This document shows, piece by piece, positions 33,923 to 41,535 of a DNA stretch of 64,000 bases. Each line of letters begins with the position of its first letter. Position 1 is the stretch's first letter. Made by a program: the position numbers and the translations under genes. A model generated the notes under the pieces. The model did not search any database. It was given only the letters and a program-made list of their open reading frames with translations, and was not told where the DNA came from. Source of the stretch: an uncultured Gammaproteobacteria bacterium (lineage in GTDB: Bacteria > Pseudomonadota > Gammaproteobacteria > Steroidobacterales > Foliamicaceae); assembly GCA_951828235.1 (NCBI GenBank), contig OX639965.1, forward strand, positions 248,001 through 312,000. Reading direction: 5' to 3'.

Positions 33923-35233
33923 CACCACGGTCAGCGCCTCGCGTTGCGGCGCGGACGGCCGCTGATCCCTGATGATTCCGCGAATGATCGCGTTGGGAAG
34001 ATAGGAATTGTCCCATTCGGTGTTGCCGTCGCGCAGCGGCGGCAGGCCGGTGCGCAGGATCACCAGGTCCTGGGAGGGAACGACGTAAACAACCTGGTTT
34101 GCGTTGCCGTCGAAAAGATAGAGGTCGGCCGCCAAATACGGTTCGCTGTGCAGGATTTGCGGCATGCCGCGGTCCGGATTGGCGAAGCCGCGCCGCTCCG
34201 TATACTGTCCGGCCACCCAGATGCTCAGGCCGAAATACGGGTTCTCGGGCGTGGGCGTGATCATTTCCTTTACGTAACCGTCCGGCAGAATCCGCTCGCC
34301 CTCCCATACGCCGTCCTGGAGCATGGCGATCGCCAGCCGCAGGAAATTTTCCGCCGGCGCCAGCATGCAGCAGCCCGAGTGCGCCATGCCTCCGGGCCGG
34401 TTCACCCAGACCGTGCCGCCCATCGCGCCGACCTTCTGCCAGATTTCCGTGCCCACGAACTCCGCGTACCGGCGGCCGGTGGCGCGCTCGATCAGCACCG
34501 CCACCATGTCGCCCGCGGCGTTGTTGTACTCGTAACGCGTGCCGGGCTCGTCGATGACGGGATATTCCGCGACGATGATTTCATCGTGGCGCGGATGCAG
34601 GAAAGTGCGGGATATCACGTCTTCCGGACCCTGCGGCGGTAGCTGCGGCAGAAAGCCCGCACGCATGTCCAGCAGGTGGCGAACGAGAATCTTCTCGCGC
34701 AGAGGATCGCCCTTCCATGCGCTCACGAACTCGGCCACCGGCTGATCAAGGGCGGCAATATCGCCCAGCATGAGGGCGCGCCCGATCGCGAAGGCCGTGA
34801 CCTGCTTCGCGAGGGAATGCGAGATGATCGGCGCTGTGCGGGTATGATCGCCGAAATAGGTTTCGCGCTCGATCTTTCCGTTTCGCCAGACGATGAACGC
34901 GTTCGAGTTGTTGATTTCCGCATACCCTTGCGCGTCGTTCAGGGCCTGCTCCGAAATCGTGCGCTGCCCAGGCGCCGCGGCCGGAAGCGGAATCCAGCCA
35001 TCGGCGCCGATCATCGCTTCCTGGTCGAAGTAAATCTCGTCCGAGGTCCTGCGCACCTGCGCCTTCTCGTAGCGCTGCATGTAGAGCGCTTCCTCTTCCG
35101 CCGAGAACATCAGCCGGCCCGGAAAGTAAGGCAGAGCGGTCTGTGCCTGCGCGGAGCAAGCAACCGCGCAGAACATCAAGACAGTAGTGCCCAGTCCTCT
35201 TCTCACAGCTCCAGTGCCCCAGTCCCGTTCCAT
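33824..35233 (-). CDS. Serine hydrolase, beta-lactamase/esterase (class C-like) fold
   Basis: 469 aa exported serine hydrolase with a signal peptide ending at AQAQ (about residue 31). The nucleophile motif SxxK is intact (HSLAKQVTAF), the second motif is YEYNNAAGD (Tyr-x-Asn), and the lipid-like C-terminal domain has SEPYLAADLYLFDGNANQVVYVVPSQDL. This is the beta-lactamase/DD-peptidase fold; relatives include esterases and 6-aminohexanoate-dimer hydrolases. It is divergent from the ChaN-like lipoprotein with only 34 bp between start codons. The last ~33 codons are low-complexity and overlap the PepSY gene, suggesting the ancestral stop was lost. Confidence 0.85.
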   Translation of the reverse strand: MERDWGTGAVRRGLGTTVLMFCAVACSAQAQTALPYFPGRLMFSAEEEALYMQRYEKAQVRRTSDEIYFDQEAMIGADGWIPLPAAAPGQRTISEQALNDAQGYAEINNSNAFIVWRNGKIERETYFGDHTRTAPIISHSLAKQVTAFAIGRALMLGDIAALDQPVAEFVSAWKGDPLREKILVRHLLDMRAGFLPQLPPQGPEDVISRTFLHPRHDEIIVAEYPVIDEPGTRYEYNNAAGDMVAVLIERATGRRYAEFVGTEIWQKVGAMGGTVWVNRPGGMAHSGCCMLAPAENFLRLAIAMLQDGVWEGERILPDGYVKEMITPTPENPYFGLSIWVAGQYTERRGFANPDRGMPQILHSEPYLAADLYLFDGNANQVVYVVPSQDLVILRTGLPPLRDGNTEWDNSYLPNAIIRGIIRDQRPSAPQREALTVVSSPLSPAPPQQKTGREQRREEQARDEHDQTAG

Positions 35234-35267
35234 GCCTCGTCCTGCGATAAGCTAACTGTTCCCTGGT

Positions 35268-36620
35268 ATGGAAACCAGCACGAGTTTGCCCGGCCTTTTG
35301 CGAATTTGCATTATTGCAGCGTTCGCGCTGCTGGTCTCATGCAATAGTGCGCTCCGTGCAGAGCCGACCCCGGGTTCCGGCCCCGCAGCCGCTTGTGATG
35401 ACCTGACTCGCCGAGCGCTGACCGGAATCGAAGAGCATGTGTGGGCGCCTCTCCAGTCATTGAGAAGCCTTGAACGCGAATGCGGGAGCCTCGCCGTATA
35501 CAGGCAGATGCGGGCGCAACTGGAGTCGTTTGCGGGAAACCACGCGCAAGCACTTGAGTACTGGGACCGGAACTACCGCAGGCGCAACGATGACGCTGAG
35601 GCGGCCGATACAGCGCAGGGATTTGTTCGCGAAATCAAGGCCGAGAGCGCCGTTGCCTACATCGCCGAGCGTTCGTCGGACCAACAGATAGTCATGATCA
35701 ATGAACGCCATCACGTCTCCAGCGACAGGCTTCTTACGCTGTCGCTGCTGGATCCCCTGTATCGGCAAGGTTTTCGCTACTTCGCCGTCGAGGCGGTCTG
35801 GCCGGGGGACGACATCAATCAGCGCGGTTATCCCACAAAAAACACGGGATATTACGTGCGCGACGTAGTGCTTGCGGAAATGTTGCGGCATGCGATCGCG
35901 CTCGGATACGAGATTGTGGCCTATGAGATGGCGGACTGGCAGAAGGACACGCCCGATTCCCGCAGCAAACAGGCCCGCCGCGACTATTGGCAGGCCCGCA
36001 ACCTGTTGGACCGGACGCTGGCGAAAGATCCGGAAGCGAAAGTGCTGGTTCACTGCGGATGGGCGCACCTGCAGGAGCAGGCTACAGCCTCCTGGGAACC
36101 GATGGCGCACTTTGTGCGCGAAATCGCGGGCATCGATCCGATGACTGTCGACCAGACACGCCTTGGCGAGCGCTCGGAGCCCGGCCTTGAGCACCCCTTG
36201 CGAGTCGAGTCCGAGCGGCGGGGCTTGGCAGGCGTCGATCCGGTAATCTTGCTGACTGAGGACGGAGATCCCATACAGATTGGCACTGGCGTAGATCTTC
36301 GCGCGTTTTCTCTCCGCACTCAATTTGTCAACGGCCGCCCCGGCTGGATGGAAATGCTGGGCCGGCGGGCGGCCGTAACCCTGGCCGTCCCCGAGTGCCG
36401 TGAATCGGCCTGCATTATTGAGGCCAGAAATGCTGAGCGGGCCGACGAAGTCGCCTACGATCGCGTGGAGGCAGTCAGGCGAAACTCGATTGTCCTGTAC
36501 CTTCCAATGCAAGCCGATGTCGAATTGCTTCTGTTCGATCTTGAGGGAAACGCAATCGGCAGGAGGCCTGCCGCCACGAGTTCCCCACCGCGGACATTGA
36601 CGTCATGCTGGACGAGATAG
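35268..36620 (+). CDS. ChaN/EreA-like lipoprotein, C-terminus probably frameshifted
   Basis: 450 aa as read. The N-terminus is a lipoprotein signal with lipobox LLVSC (Cys near residue 25). The middle holds VMINERHHVSSDRL, RYFAVEAVWPGDD, YYVRDVVLAEMLRHA and KVLVHCGWAHLQEQ, with the spacing of the ChaN/erythromycin-esterase (Tiki-like) superfamily, which binds haem or hydrolyses esters. Near 36561-36566 the frame passes AGG-AGG and then gives a poor tail. The -1 frame instead reads CRHEFPTADIDVML and DEIEQGYLRR to a stop at 36643 and looks like the true end. Either a real mutation, a sequencing error, or programmed -1 slippage explains it. Confidence 0.7.
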   Translation: METSTSLPGLLRICIIAAFALLVSCNSALRAEPTPGSGPAAACDDLTRRALTGIEEHVWAPLQSLRSLERECGSLAVYRQMRAQLESFAGNHAQALEYWDRNYRRRNDDAEAADTAQGFVREIKAESAVAYIAERSSDQQIVMINERHHVSSDRLLTLSLLDPLYRQGFRYFAVEAVWPGDDINQRGYPTKNTGYYVRDVVLAEMLRHAIALGYEIVAYEMADWQKDTPDSRSKQARRDYWQARNLLDRTLAKDPEAKVLVHCGWAHLQEQATASWEPMAHFVREIAGIDPMTVDQTRLGERSEPGLEHPLRVESERRGLAGVDPVILLTEDGDPIQIGTGVDLRAFSLRTQFVNGRPGWMEMLGRRAAVTLAVPECRESACIIEARNAERADEVAYDRVEAVRRNSIVLYLPMQADVELLLFDLEGNAIGRRPAATSSPPRTLTSCWTR

Positions 36621-36686
36621 AACAAGGCTATCTGAGGCGGTGATATTCGTTGATTCGAACGTCCCGGAATCGAGCGCCTGAGCAGA

Positions 36687-37178
36687 TCACCGCGTTGAGC
36701 GTGCAGGAAAGAGGCGTTCGTCCCAGGATACGGGCTCCTCGGGGCCGACAAGTATGTTCCCAAATTCAGGGTGACGGCCATTGATAACGACATTGTTCTC
36801 CGTTCGCGCAACTACGGAAGGAACGATCAGGATCGCACTTCGATTCTGGCCATACCAGTCGCGGCCAAAGCGTCGAGCAGCCTCTCCACTTTTTTCGAGG
36901 CAGTTGGGGATGACTTTCTCCGTTACGGTTTCATAACTGGTACCGCCGGGAATGGTGATTTCAATAAATCGCTGGCCGCCGGGCAGAATCCCATTCCAGT
37001 GCGCCAGGGCTTCGAGCAGCGCGGTGGAGTAATTTGCGGACGCGTAGATGACCTCCGCGCCCACTTCATGCCAACGTCCCGCGACTAGCCTGGCGCCGCC
37101 GGTGCTCCAAATGGGAAAACGTCCTTGAGGGTCGCCGATCCGGTGCGCCCGCATGTTCCCGGCGAGGCGCCGCGGCAT
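36687..37178 (-). CDS. RES-domain toxin (NAD+-degrading)
   Basis: 163 aa RES-domain protein, the toxin partner of Xre-type antitoxins; the family degrades NAD+. The conserved Arg/Gly pair is in HRIGDPQGRFPIWSTGGARL, then GRWHEVGAEVIYASANYSTALLEALAHW carries the Arg, Tyr and Glu normally used by the domain, and the ending GPEEPVSWDERLF is typical. It starts two bases after the antitoxin stop on the same strand, so the pair forms one operon. Length matches the family. It is convergent with the ChaN-like gene. Confidence 0.9.
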   Translation of the reverse strand: MPRRLAGNMRAHRIGDPQGRFPIWSTGGARLVAGRWHEVGAEVIYASANYSTALLEALAHWNGILPGGQRFIEITIPGGTSYETVTEKVIPNCLEKSGEAARRFGRDWYGQNRSAILIVPSVVARTENNVVINGRHPEFGNILVGPEEPVSWDERLFPARSTR

Positions 37179-37180
37179 TG

Positions 37181-37648
37181 TCAGACGGCCATGCCGGCCT
37201 CTGCGCGGCGGATAAGGCTCACTACGGCATCGGCGCCCGCTGAACTGGACCGCGCAAGATCAAGGGGCGTACTGCCTTCCAGTAGTGGATGCGGACGGCT
37301 CATGAAGGCCTCGATAGCGTTACGGTCGCCATGAAACGCGCAGCTCACTGCGTCCACCACACGTCCGACTTCGTAGAGTCTTTCGCTATGTTCGCGAGAG
37401 AGTGATTTCCCGGCCCTGCGGGCACGCCGAAGGGTCGCTTCAGGAATTACCGGGCCCACTATGCTCCTGGTGCCCAATAGCCTGGCCAAAGCGTGTGCCG
37501 AACGAGCACGCAGACCTTTGGAGACTCTGAGCGCCAACTGAACGTCGCTGACATCTTCAGGTGTGTCCATCCCAAGCAGGTTCGCTACGCGAGTGGCCTC
37601 GCTCGCCGGCAAATTGGAGCGATCCGCATAGGCTTGAAAGTCCATCAA
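37181..37648 (-). CDS. Xre/MbcA/ParS-type antitoxin (DUF2384)
   Basis: 155 aa antitoxin of the Xre-RES class. The first half is helical with a HTH-like segment (LLGMDTPEDVSDVQLALRV), and the second half holds the DUF2384 part ending with PHPLLEGSTPLDLARSSSAGADAVVSLI; the C-terminus of such proteins blocks the RES active site. A Shine-Dalgarno-like GAGGAAGAG precedes ATG 37648; the next ATG (37645) is equally usable. Direct 11-bp repeats just upstream (37671-37703) are probable operators. Confidence 0.9.
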   Translation of the reverse strand: MMDFQAYADRSNLPASEATRVANLLGMDTPEDVSDVQLALRVSKGLRARSAHALARLLGTRSIVGPVIPEATLRRARRAGKSLSREHSERLYEVGRVVDAVSCAFHGDRNAIEAFMSRPHPLLEGSTPLDLARSSSAGADAVVSLIRRAEAGMAV

Positions 37649-37670
37649 ACTCTTCCTCTAACACTTCCGA

Positions 37671-37703
37671 TCAAATGACGAGCATATCACGGTCAAATGA
37701 CGA
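37671..37703. promoter_or_regulatory. Paired 11-bp direct repeats upstream of the Xre-RES operon
   Basis: TCAAATGACGA occurs exactly at 37671-37681 and 37693-37703, spaced 22 bp start to start, about two helical turns, so both face the same side of DNA. They lie just before the antitoxin start and fit binding sites for an autoregulating Xre-type antitoxin. Confidence 0.6.
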
Positions 37704-37817
37704 TACGTGTGGCACTCTCCGTGCAAGCACTACACCAAAGTTTGGCAGAATTGCATGTGACGGCAACCGGGAATCAATTCGGGTACGCGGAGAAATCGAA
37801 ATTCAACCGTGCCGTGC

Positions 37818-38477
37818 TTATGACGCGCCGTTCAAGCCCAGGTGAGCCAGGATTGCCGCGCTTCGGCGAAAATTGGGATAACGGGCGTGGTGCTGAACCT
37901 TGTCACCAATGGCGATGAAGTCGTAGCCGAGTTCCCCGCTGGCCCGTTTGTCCCAGATTCCGTCGCCGAAGTAGGTTCGCCGGCTCGCCTTTCGGCCGCC
38001 AAGCGCCCGCTTCTCGGCGATCTGCATTATTTCTGCGCGCGTGAGTGCGTCCGAACCTGATGCGAGGGGGACGGAATAGCGATCCAGGCCGGCGGCGCGA
38101 AGCTTCATCCGCGCCGTTTCCTCCCATCCTCCCGTGGCCAGCGCCATCGAGACTTCCGGACGTGACTCGAGTTCGGCCAGAAAGGCCCCGGCGCCATCAA
38201 TCTGCGGCAGGCGCCCCTCCCTTTCATTCAGGTACTGCGAAACCAGTTCGGCAAAGACCGTCTTGACCTCGGAGTGGAAACGAAGCCGGTCGGCCTTCAG
38301 CCCCGCGTTATCGATGATTTCATCCAGGATGCCGCCGTCGGTCACATTTCGGTAAGCGGACCAGTCGTCGCCGATCTTCATCCCGAGAACTTCCCGGACG
38401 GCCTGCACATACAGCTCCGAGTCGAACTCGTGAGAATCCACGAGCGTCCCATCGATGTCGAACATGATCAGCTGCAT
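37818..38477 (-). CDS. HAD-superfamily phosphatase
   Basis: 219 aa HAD-like hydrolase. Motif I is MFDIDGTLVDS with both Asp residues, motif II is the Thr in ALATGGWEET, the cap with QYLNEREGRLPQIDGAG is small and helical, and motif IV is the Asp pair in YFGDGIWD. It is probably a small-molecule phosphatase of the phosphoglycolate-phosphatase type. ATG 38477 is chosen since a longer frame (38603) adds 42 unlikely residues. It lies downstream of the Fic gene on the same strand with a 64-bp gap and may be co-transcribed. Confidence 0.85.
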   Translation of the reverse strand: MQLIMFDIDGTLVDSHEFDSELYVQAVREVLGMKIGDDWSAYRNVTDGGILDEIIDNAGLKADRLRFHSEVKTVFAELVSQYLNEREGRLPQIDGAGAFLAELESRPEVSMALATGGWEETARMKLRAAGLDRYSVPLASGSDALTRAEIMQIAEKRALGGRKASRRTYFGDGIWDKRASGELGYDFIAIGDKVQHHARYPNFRRSAAILAHLGLNGAS

Positions 38478-38541
38478 CGCGAACGGCCCTTGGGAAGTTT
38501 CAATGCGATTGAACCCCGTGAACCCGGCGCGTATACACCAT

Positions 38542-39951
38542 TCATGATCCCTGGCCCGTCCAGTTTCGGCGCCAGCCTGCAAACTCGGAGGGGTGAAGGC
38601 CAAAGCGGGCGCAATTGCCGGCGTGCAGGCTCAAGAGCTCTCGCTCAGCGATGTCGCGAAGACTCCTGCGTTCACCCGAGTCGATTTGCTGCCGTGACCA
38701 GGAACGGATATGCGCAACGGCCCGGGACTTGCCGAGGCGCCCGCGAACGATGCCGCCTATCACCTGACGCAGAGCCGTTCGGTGCTTCCAGCGCAGCGGG
38801 TCCGGCTCGCCGATCAGGTGTCGAACGTCGCTGTAGTGACTGGCGGCACGCTGGTAGGCAAAAATGAAGACTTCGCTCAAGAGTTGCCTGCGGCGCAGTT
38901 CATTTGCGCCCAGGACGGCTTGATTGTAGAGGTCTCGCGAAACGCCTTCAAAAGTCAGCGGCGCAAGCTTCGCCTTGATCAGCGGCATGTTGGCGGCCAT
39001 TCGTGCGACCCGGCTGTTGGCGTCGTCGAACGGTTGCAGGTACGCAATCCGCACCAGCGTGAAAAACGACTGCTCGAAAGGGTCCCTGATCCGGGAAGCG
39101 GCTGCGAGAAATTGTTCAAAACCGCCCTCGATTTGCGCAGGTTCGCCCGGAGGCGAGTATGCGGAGCCGGCGCCGCGCGCCGGCGCACGGCGCAGGCGTC
39201 CCGCGGCCCTGGAATTCGCCAGCAGGTTGTCGGTCAACAGCGCGTGCAGGCCCAGGAAAGTGGCGCGATTGAAGCCAATTTCCCCGGACCCGCTTGCGAG
39301 GTAGTCGATCGCCGCCTTGTGGTTGAGAATCATCTGCGTTTCCTTAAGGCGCCTGCCTTCGGCTGCCTCACCGCTGTCAACCAGGAGCAACGTCTCCAGC
39401 AATGAATAGCTACTGCCTTCAAGGCGGCTTGAATTCCATGACAGGTCGGTCAGCAACATCTTGGTAGTCCGGTCGGAATAACCCTTCGCAGACTTGCCCT
39501 TGGCCCCCATTCTGCCGATGTCCATGAGGTATTGGCGTTGTTCCCTGGAGAGATAGAAGGTCTCGTCGGGCCGATAGGCCTTCAGGGATACGGGGTTGTA
39601 GCCGACCGCACGGCGCCGCTCGAGTGGTTGGCTGACGTATTGCTGAATCCTTGCGGTGGTCGGGGTCCCGGGCGGGGCGGGGCGGCGCCGAATCGCGCTT
39701 CGGACTGATGCCTGACTGTCTGTCAGCCTCTCCGGCCCCGGGCGATGCGGAAGATATCGCGCCCAGCGCCCGCTGCCCGCACGGTGCAGGCGCTTGCCAT
39801 CGACCAGGTGTTTCAACCGGTACTGCAGCGTTCGGCGTGGCGGCGGCGCAGCGAGAACTTCGTGAATCTGCTGCGCGCTCATGCCTGCGGTCTGTTTCCC
39901 CACGGCCGCTACGATATCCCGCAGATCCTGTTCGTGAATGCGACGTGGCAA
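38542..39951 (-). CDS. Divergent Fic-domain protein with winged-helix N-terminus
   Basis: 469 aa. The N-terminus (IHEVLAAPPPRRTLQYRLKHLVDGKRL) looks like a winged helix. The Fic part has SSRLEGSSYSLLET, matching the inhibitory (S/T)xxxE(G/N) motif, then AYLQPFDDANSRVARMAANMPLI in place of HPFxxGNGRxxR: Gln replaces the catalytic His and Ser replaces the second Gly. From memory, a Fic subgroup carries LQPFxDxN..R, so this may be a natural class with altered or no AMP-transfer. Only TTG (39951) is available as start; no in-frame ATG precedes it. The promoter and palindrome at 39961-40013 belong to it. It could be a toxin-type module acting without a separate antitoxin. Confidence 0.8.
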   Translation of the reverse strand: MPRRIHEQDLRDIVAAVGKQTAGMSAQQIHEVLAAPPPRRTLQYRLKHLVDGKRLHRAGSGRWARYLPHRPGPERLTDSQASVRSAIRRRPAPPGTPTTARIQQYVSQPLERRRAVGYNPVSLKAYRPDETFYLSREQRQYLMDIGRMGAKGKSAKGYSDRTTKMLLTDLSWNSSRLEGSSYSLLETLLLVDSGEAAEGRRLKETQMILNHKAAIDYLASGSGEIGFNRATFLGLHALLTDNLLANSRAAGRLRRAPARGAGSAYSPPGEPAQIEGGFEQFLAAASRIRDPFEQSFFTLVRIAYLQPFDDANSRVARMAANMPLIKAKLAPLTFEGVSRDLYNQAVLGANELRRRQLLSEVFIFAYQRAASHYSDVRHLIGEPDPLRWKHRTALRQVIGGIVRGRLGKSRAVAHIRSWSRQQIDSGERRSLRDIAERELLSLHAGNCARFGLHPSEFAGWRRNWTGQGS

Positions 39952-39960
39952 GTTGTTGAT

Positions 39961-40013
39961 ATATTGCTTATGGCACTTATCCGCAATATATTATATATAT
40001 ACGCAATAATCAA
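39961..40013 (-). promoter_or_regulatory. AT-rich promoter with inverted repeat upstream of the Fic gene
   Basis: On the minus strand TTGATT (40008-40013) and TATATT (39985-39990) are separated by 17 bp, a good sigma-70 promoter. ATATTGC at 39961-39967 and GCAATAT at 39983-39989 form an inverted repeat over the -10 and start site; a third GCAATA lies at 40003-40008 in the spacer. This patch is strikingly AT-rich against its GC-rich surroundings. The remainder of the 262-bp gap up to 40214 shows nothing recognisable. Confidence 0.55.
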
Positions 40014-40213
40014 TCCCATTTGCTGCTCTATTCCTGCGTGTATGGAATTCCAAACCGTTCAGGTACGTCGTACTCCTGTGCAAAGCCAAACGCGAGCCCG
40101 TCATTGCCGCCAGCCGCCGGCTGCCGATCCTGGTTTCATTGCTGAAGTAATATTCCCCGTGCCCTGGCAAGAATCCGGCCGGCATCGAAAGTCAATCTCG
40201 GGGAACCAATCCA

Positions 40214-41497
40214 ATGAAACGCCTGACCCTTTGTGCCGCACTGGCTTTCTTGCTCTGTGCGGAGATCACCGTCGCACAGGATCCTTTACCACGCGCCCAA
40301 GCGGCCGACGTGGGCTTCACGGAGTCCGGTCTGGCCAATCTTGCGGCGTCCATGCGCGGTCTTGTGGATGACGGCCGGCGCGCTGGTGTGGTGTGGGGCG
40401 TGGTCAAGGACGGCAAGCTGGTGCAGCTCGAAGCCTATGGGCAGCGCAACGTCGAAGCGGGTTTGCCGATGGAAACGGATACAGTGTTCCGGATCTATTC
40501 GCAGTCCCGCGCGGTGACCGGAGCGGCGATCCTTACCCTGGTGGATGACGGCTCCATGGCTTTGGATGATCCCGTCGCCAACTATCTGCCGGAAATTGCC
40601 GACATGCAGGTGATTGCCGAACTCCGGCGCGATCAGGTGGTGCGCACCGTGCCGCAGGATCCGCCCATGACCATCCGGCATTTGTTCAACTACACCGCGG
40701 GTCTGGGCTATGCGCCCAGCTGGCCGGCCGGTGTGGGGATCGAACAGCGGGAAATAGTATCGCTCGACCACACCCTGGAAGACATGATCGACCTGCTCTC
40801 CACCTATCCTCTGTTGGCGCAGCCGGGAGAGAAGTGGATTTACGGTTATCACTCCGACGTGCTCGGCGCGGTGGCGGAGCGAGTGTCGGGGCGTGACCTG
40901 AATGACTTTCTTGCCCGCCGTTTGTTCGGACCGCTGGGCATGGACGACACCGGTTTCTGGGTACGGCGCGGTTCCAGTGATCGCCTCGCCGTGGTGTACG
41001 GACCCGATGACTCCGGTTCGCTGCAACCCCGGTCGGCGCTGCCCTCAAGTACCTATACGGAACCCGGCAAATTCTTCTCCGCTGGCGGAGGACTGGTGTC
41101 CACCGTTCCCGACTACCTTCGCTTCGGCCAGATGATTCTCAACGGGGGTGAACTGGACGGCGAACGCATTCTCAACGCCGGCACGGTGGCTGAGATGGGC
41201 ACCAATGCCCTGGGGCCGGAGCAGGGTACCGTCTCCTTTGCCGATGGGTTCGTTCCGCCCAAGCCCTTCGCGGGTTATGGCTGGGGGTTGGCCATCGGCG
41301 TGCGTCTGGCCCACGGCGTGCATACAGTACCGGGATCGCCGGGTGACCTGGTGTGGGGCGGCCTCGCCAACACAACGTATTTCCTTGATCCGGTCGAGAA
41401 CATCGTCGCCGTGGCCATGACTCAATACCTCGGGCCGGATGCCGACGAATTGGTCTTCCGCCTGCGCGAAGGCGTATACGGCGCACTCGCCCCCTGA
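40214..41497 (+). CDS. Beta-lactamase-fold serine hydrolase with SxxR instead of SxxK
   Basis: 427 aa exported protein of the class C beta-lactamase/esterase fold (signal peptide ends at TVAQ, about residue 22). The family block FRIYSQSRAVTGAAILTLVD holds the nucleophile Ser, but the SxxK Lys is Arg (codons TCG CAG TCC CGC). The second motif is YGYHSDVLG, and IRHLFNYTAGLGY stands where relatives have HLLTHTSGL. The C-terminal GGGLVSTVPDYLRFGQM and YGWGLAIGVR are normal. It may have lowered or changed activity. A 39-bp gap containing a bidirectional hairpin separates it from a convergent TonB receptor gene. Confidence 0.85.
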   Translation: MKRLTLCAALAFLLCAEITVAQDPLPRAQAADVGFTESGLANLAASMRGLVDDGRRAGVVWGVVKDGKLVQLEAYGQRNVEAGLPMETDTVFRIYSQSRAVTGAAILTLVDDGSMALDDPVANYLPEIADMQVIAELRRDQVVRTVPQDPPMTIRHLFNYTAGLGYAPSWPAGVGIEQREIVSLDHTLEDMIDLLSTYPLLAQPGEKWIYGYHSDVLGAVAERVSGRDLNDFLARRLFGPLGMDDTGFWVRRGSSDRLAVVYGPDDSGSLQPRSALPSSTYTEPGKFFSAGGGLVSTVPDYLRFGQMILNGGELDGERILNAGTVAEMGTNALGPEQGTVSFADGFVPPKPFAGYGWGLAIGVRLAHGVHTVPGSPGDLVWGGLANTTYFLDPVENIVAVAMTQYLGPDADELVFRLREGVYGALAP

Positions 41498-41508
41498 GAC
41501 CTTCTCGG

Positions 41509-41530
41509 AGCCCGTCATTGCTGACGGGCT
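41509..41530. terminator. Bidirectional hairpin between convergent genes
   Basis: AGCCCGTCA (41509-41517) pairs perfectly with TGACGGGCT (41522-41530) around a 4-nt loop. It lies between the convergent ends of the serine hydrolase and the TonB receptor. No long T-run follows, so termination may be factor-assisted. Confidence 0.6.
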
Positions 41531-41535
41531 TCCGG

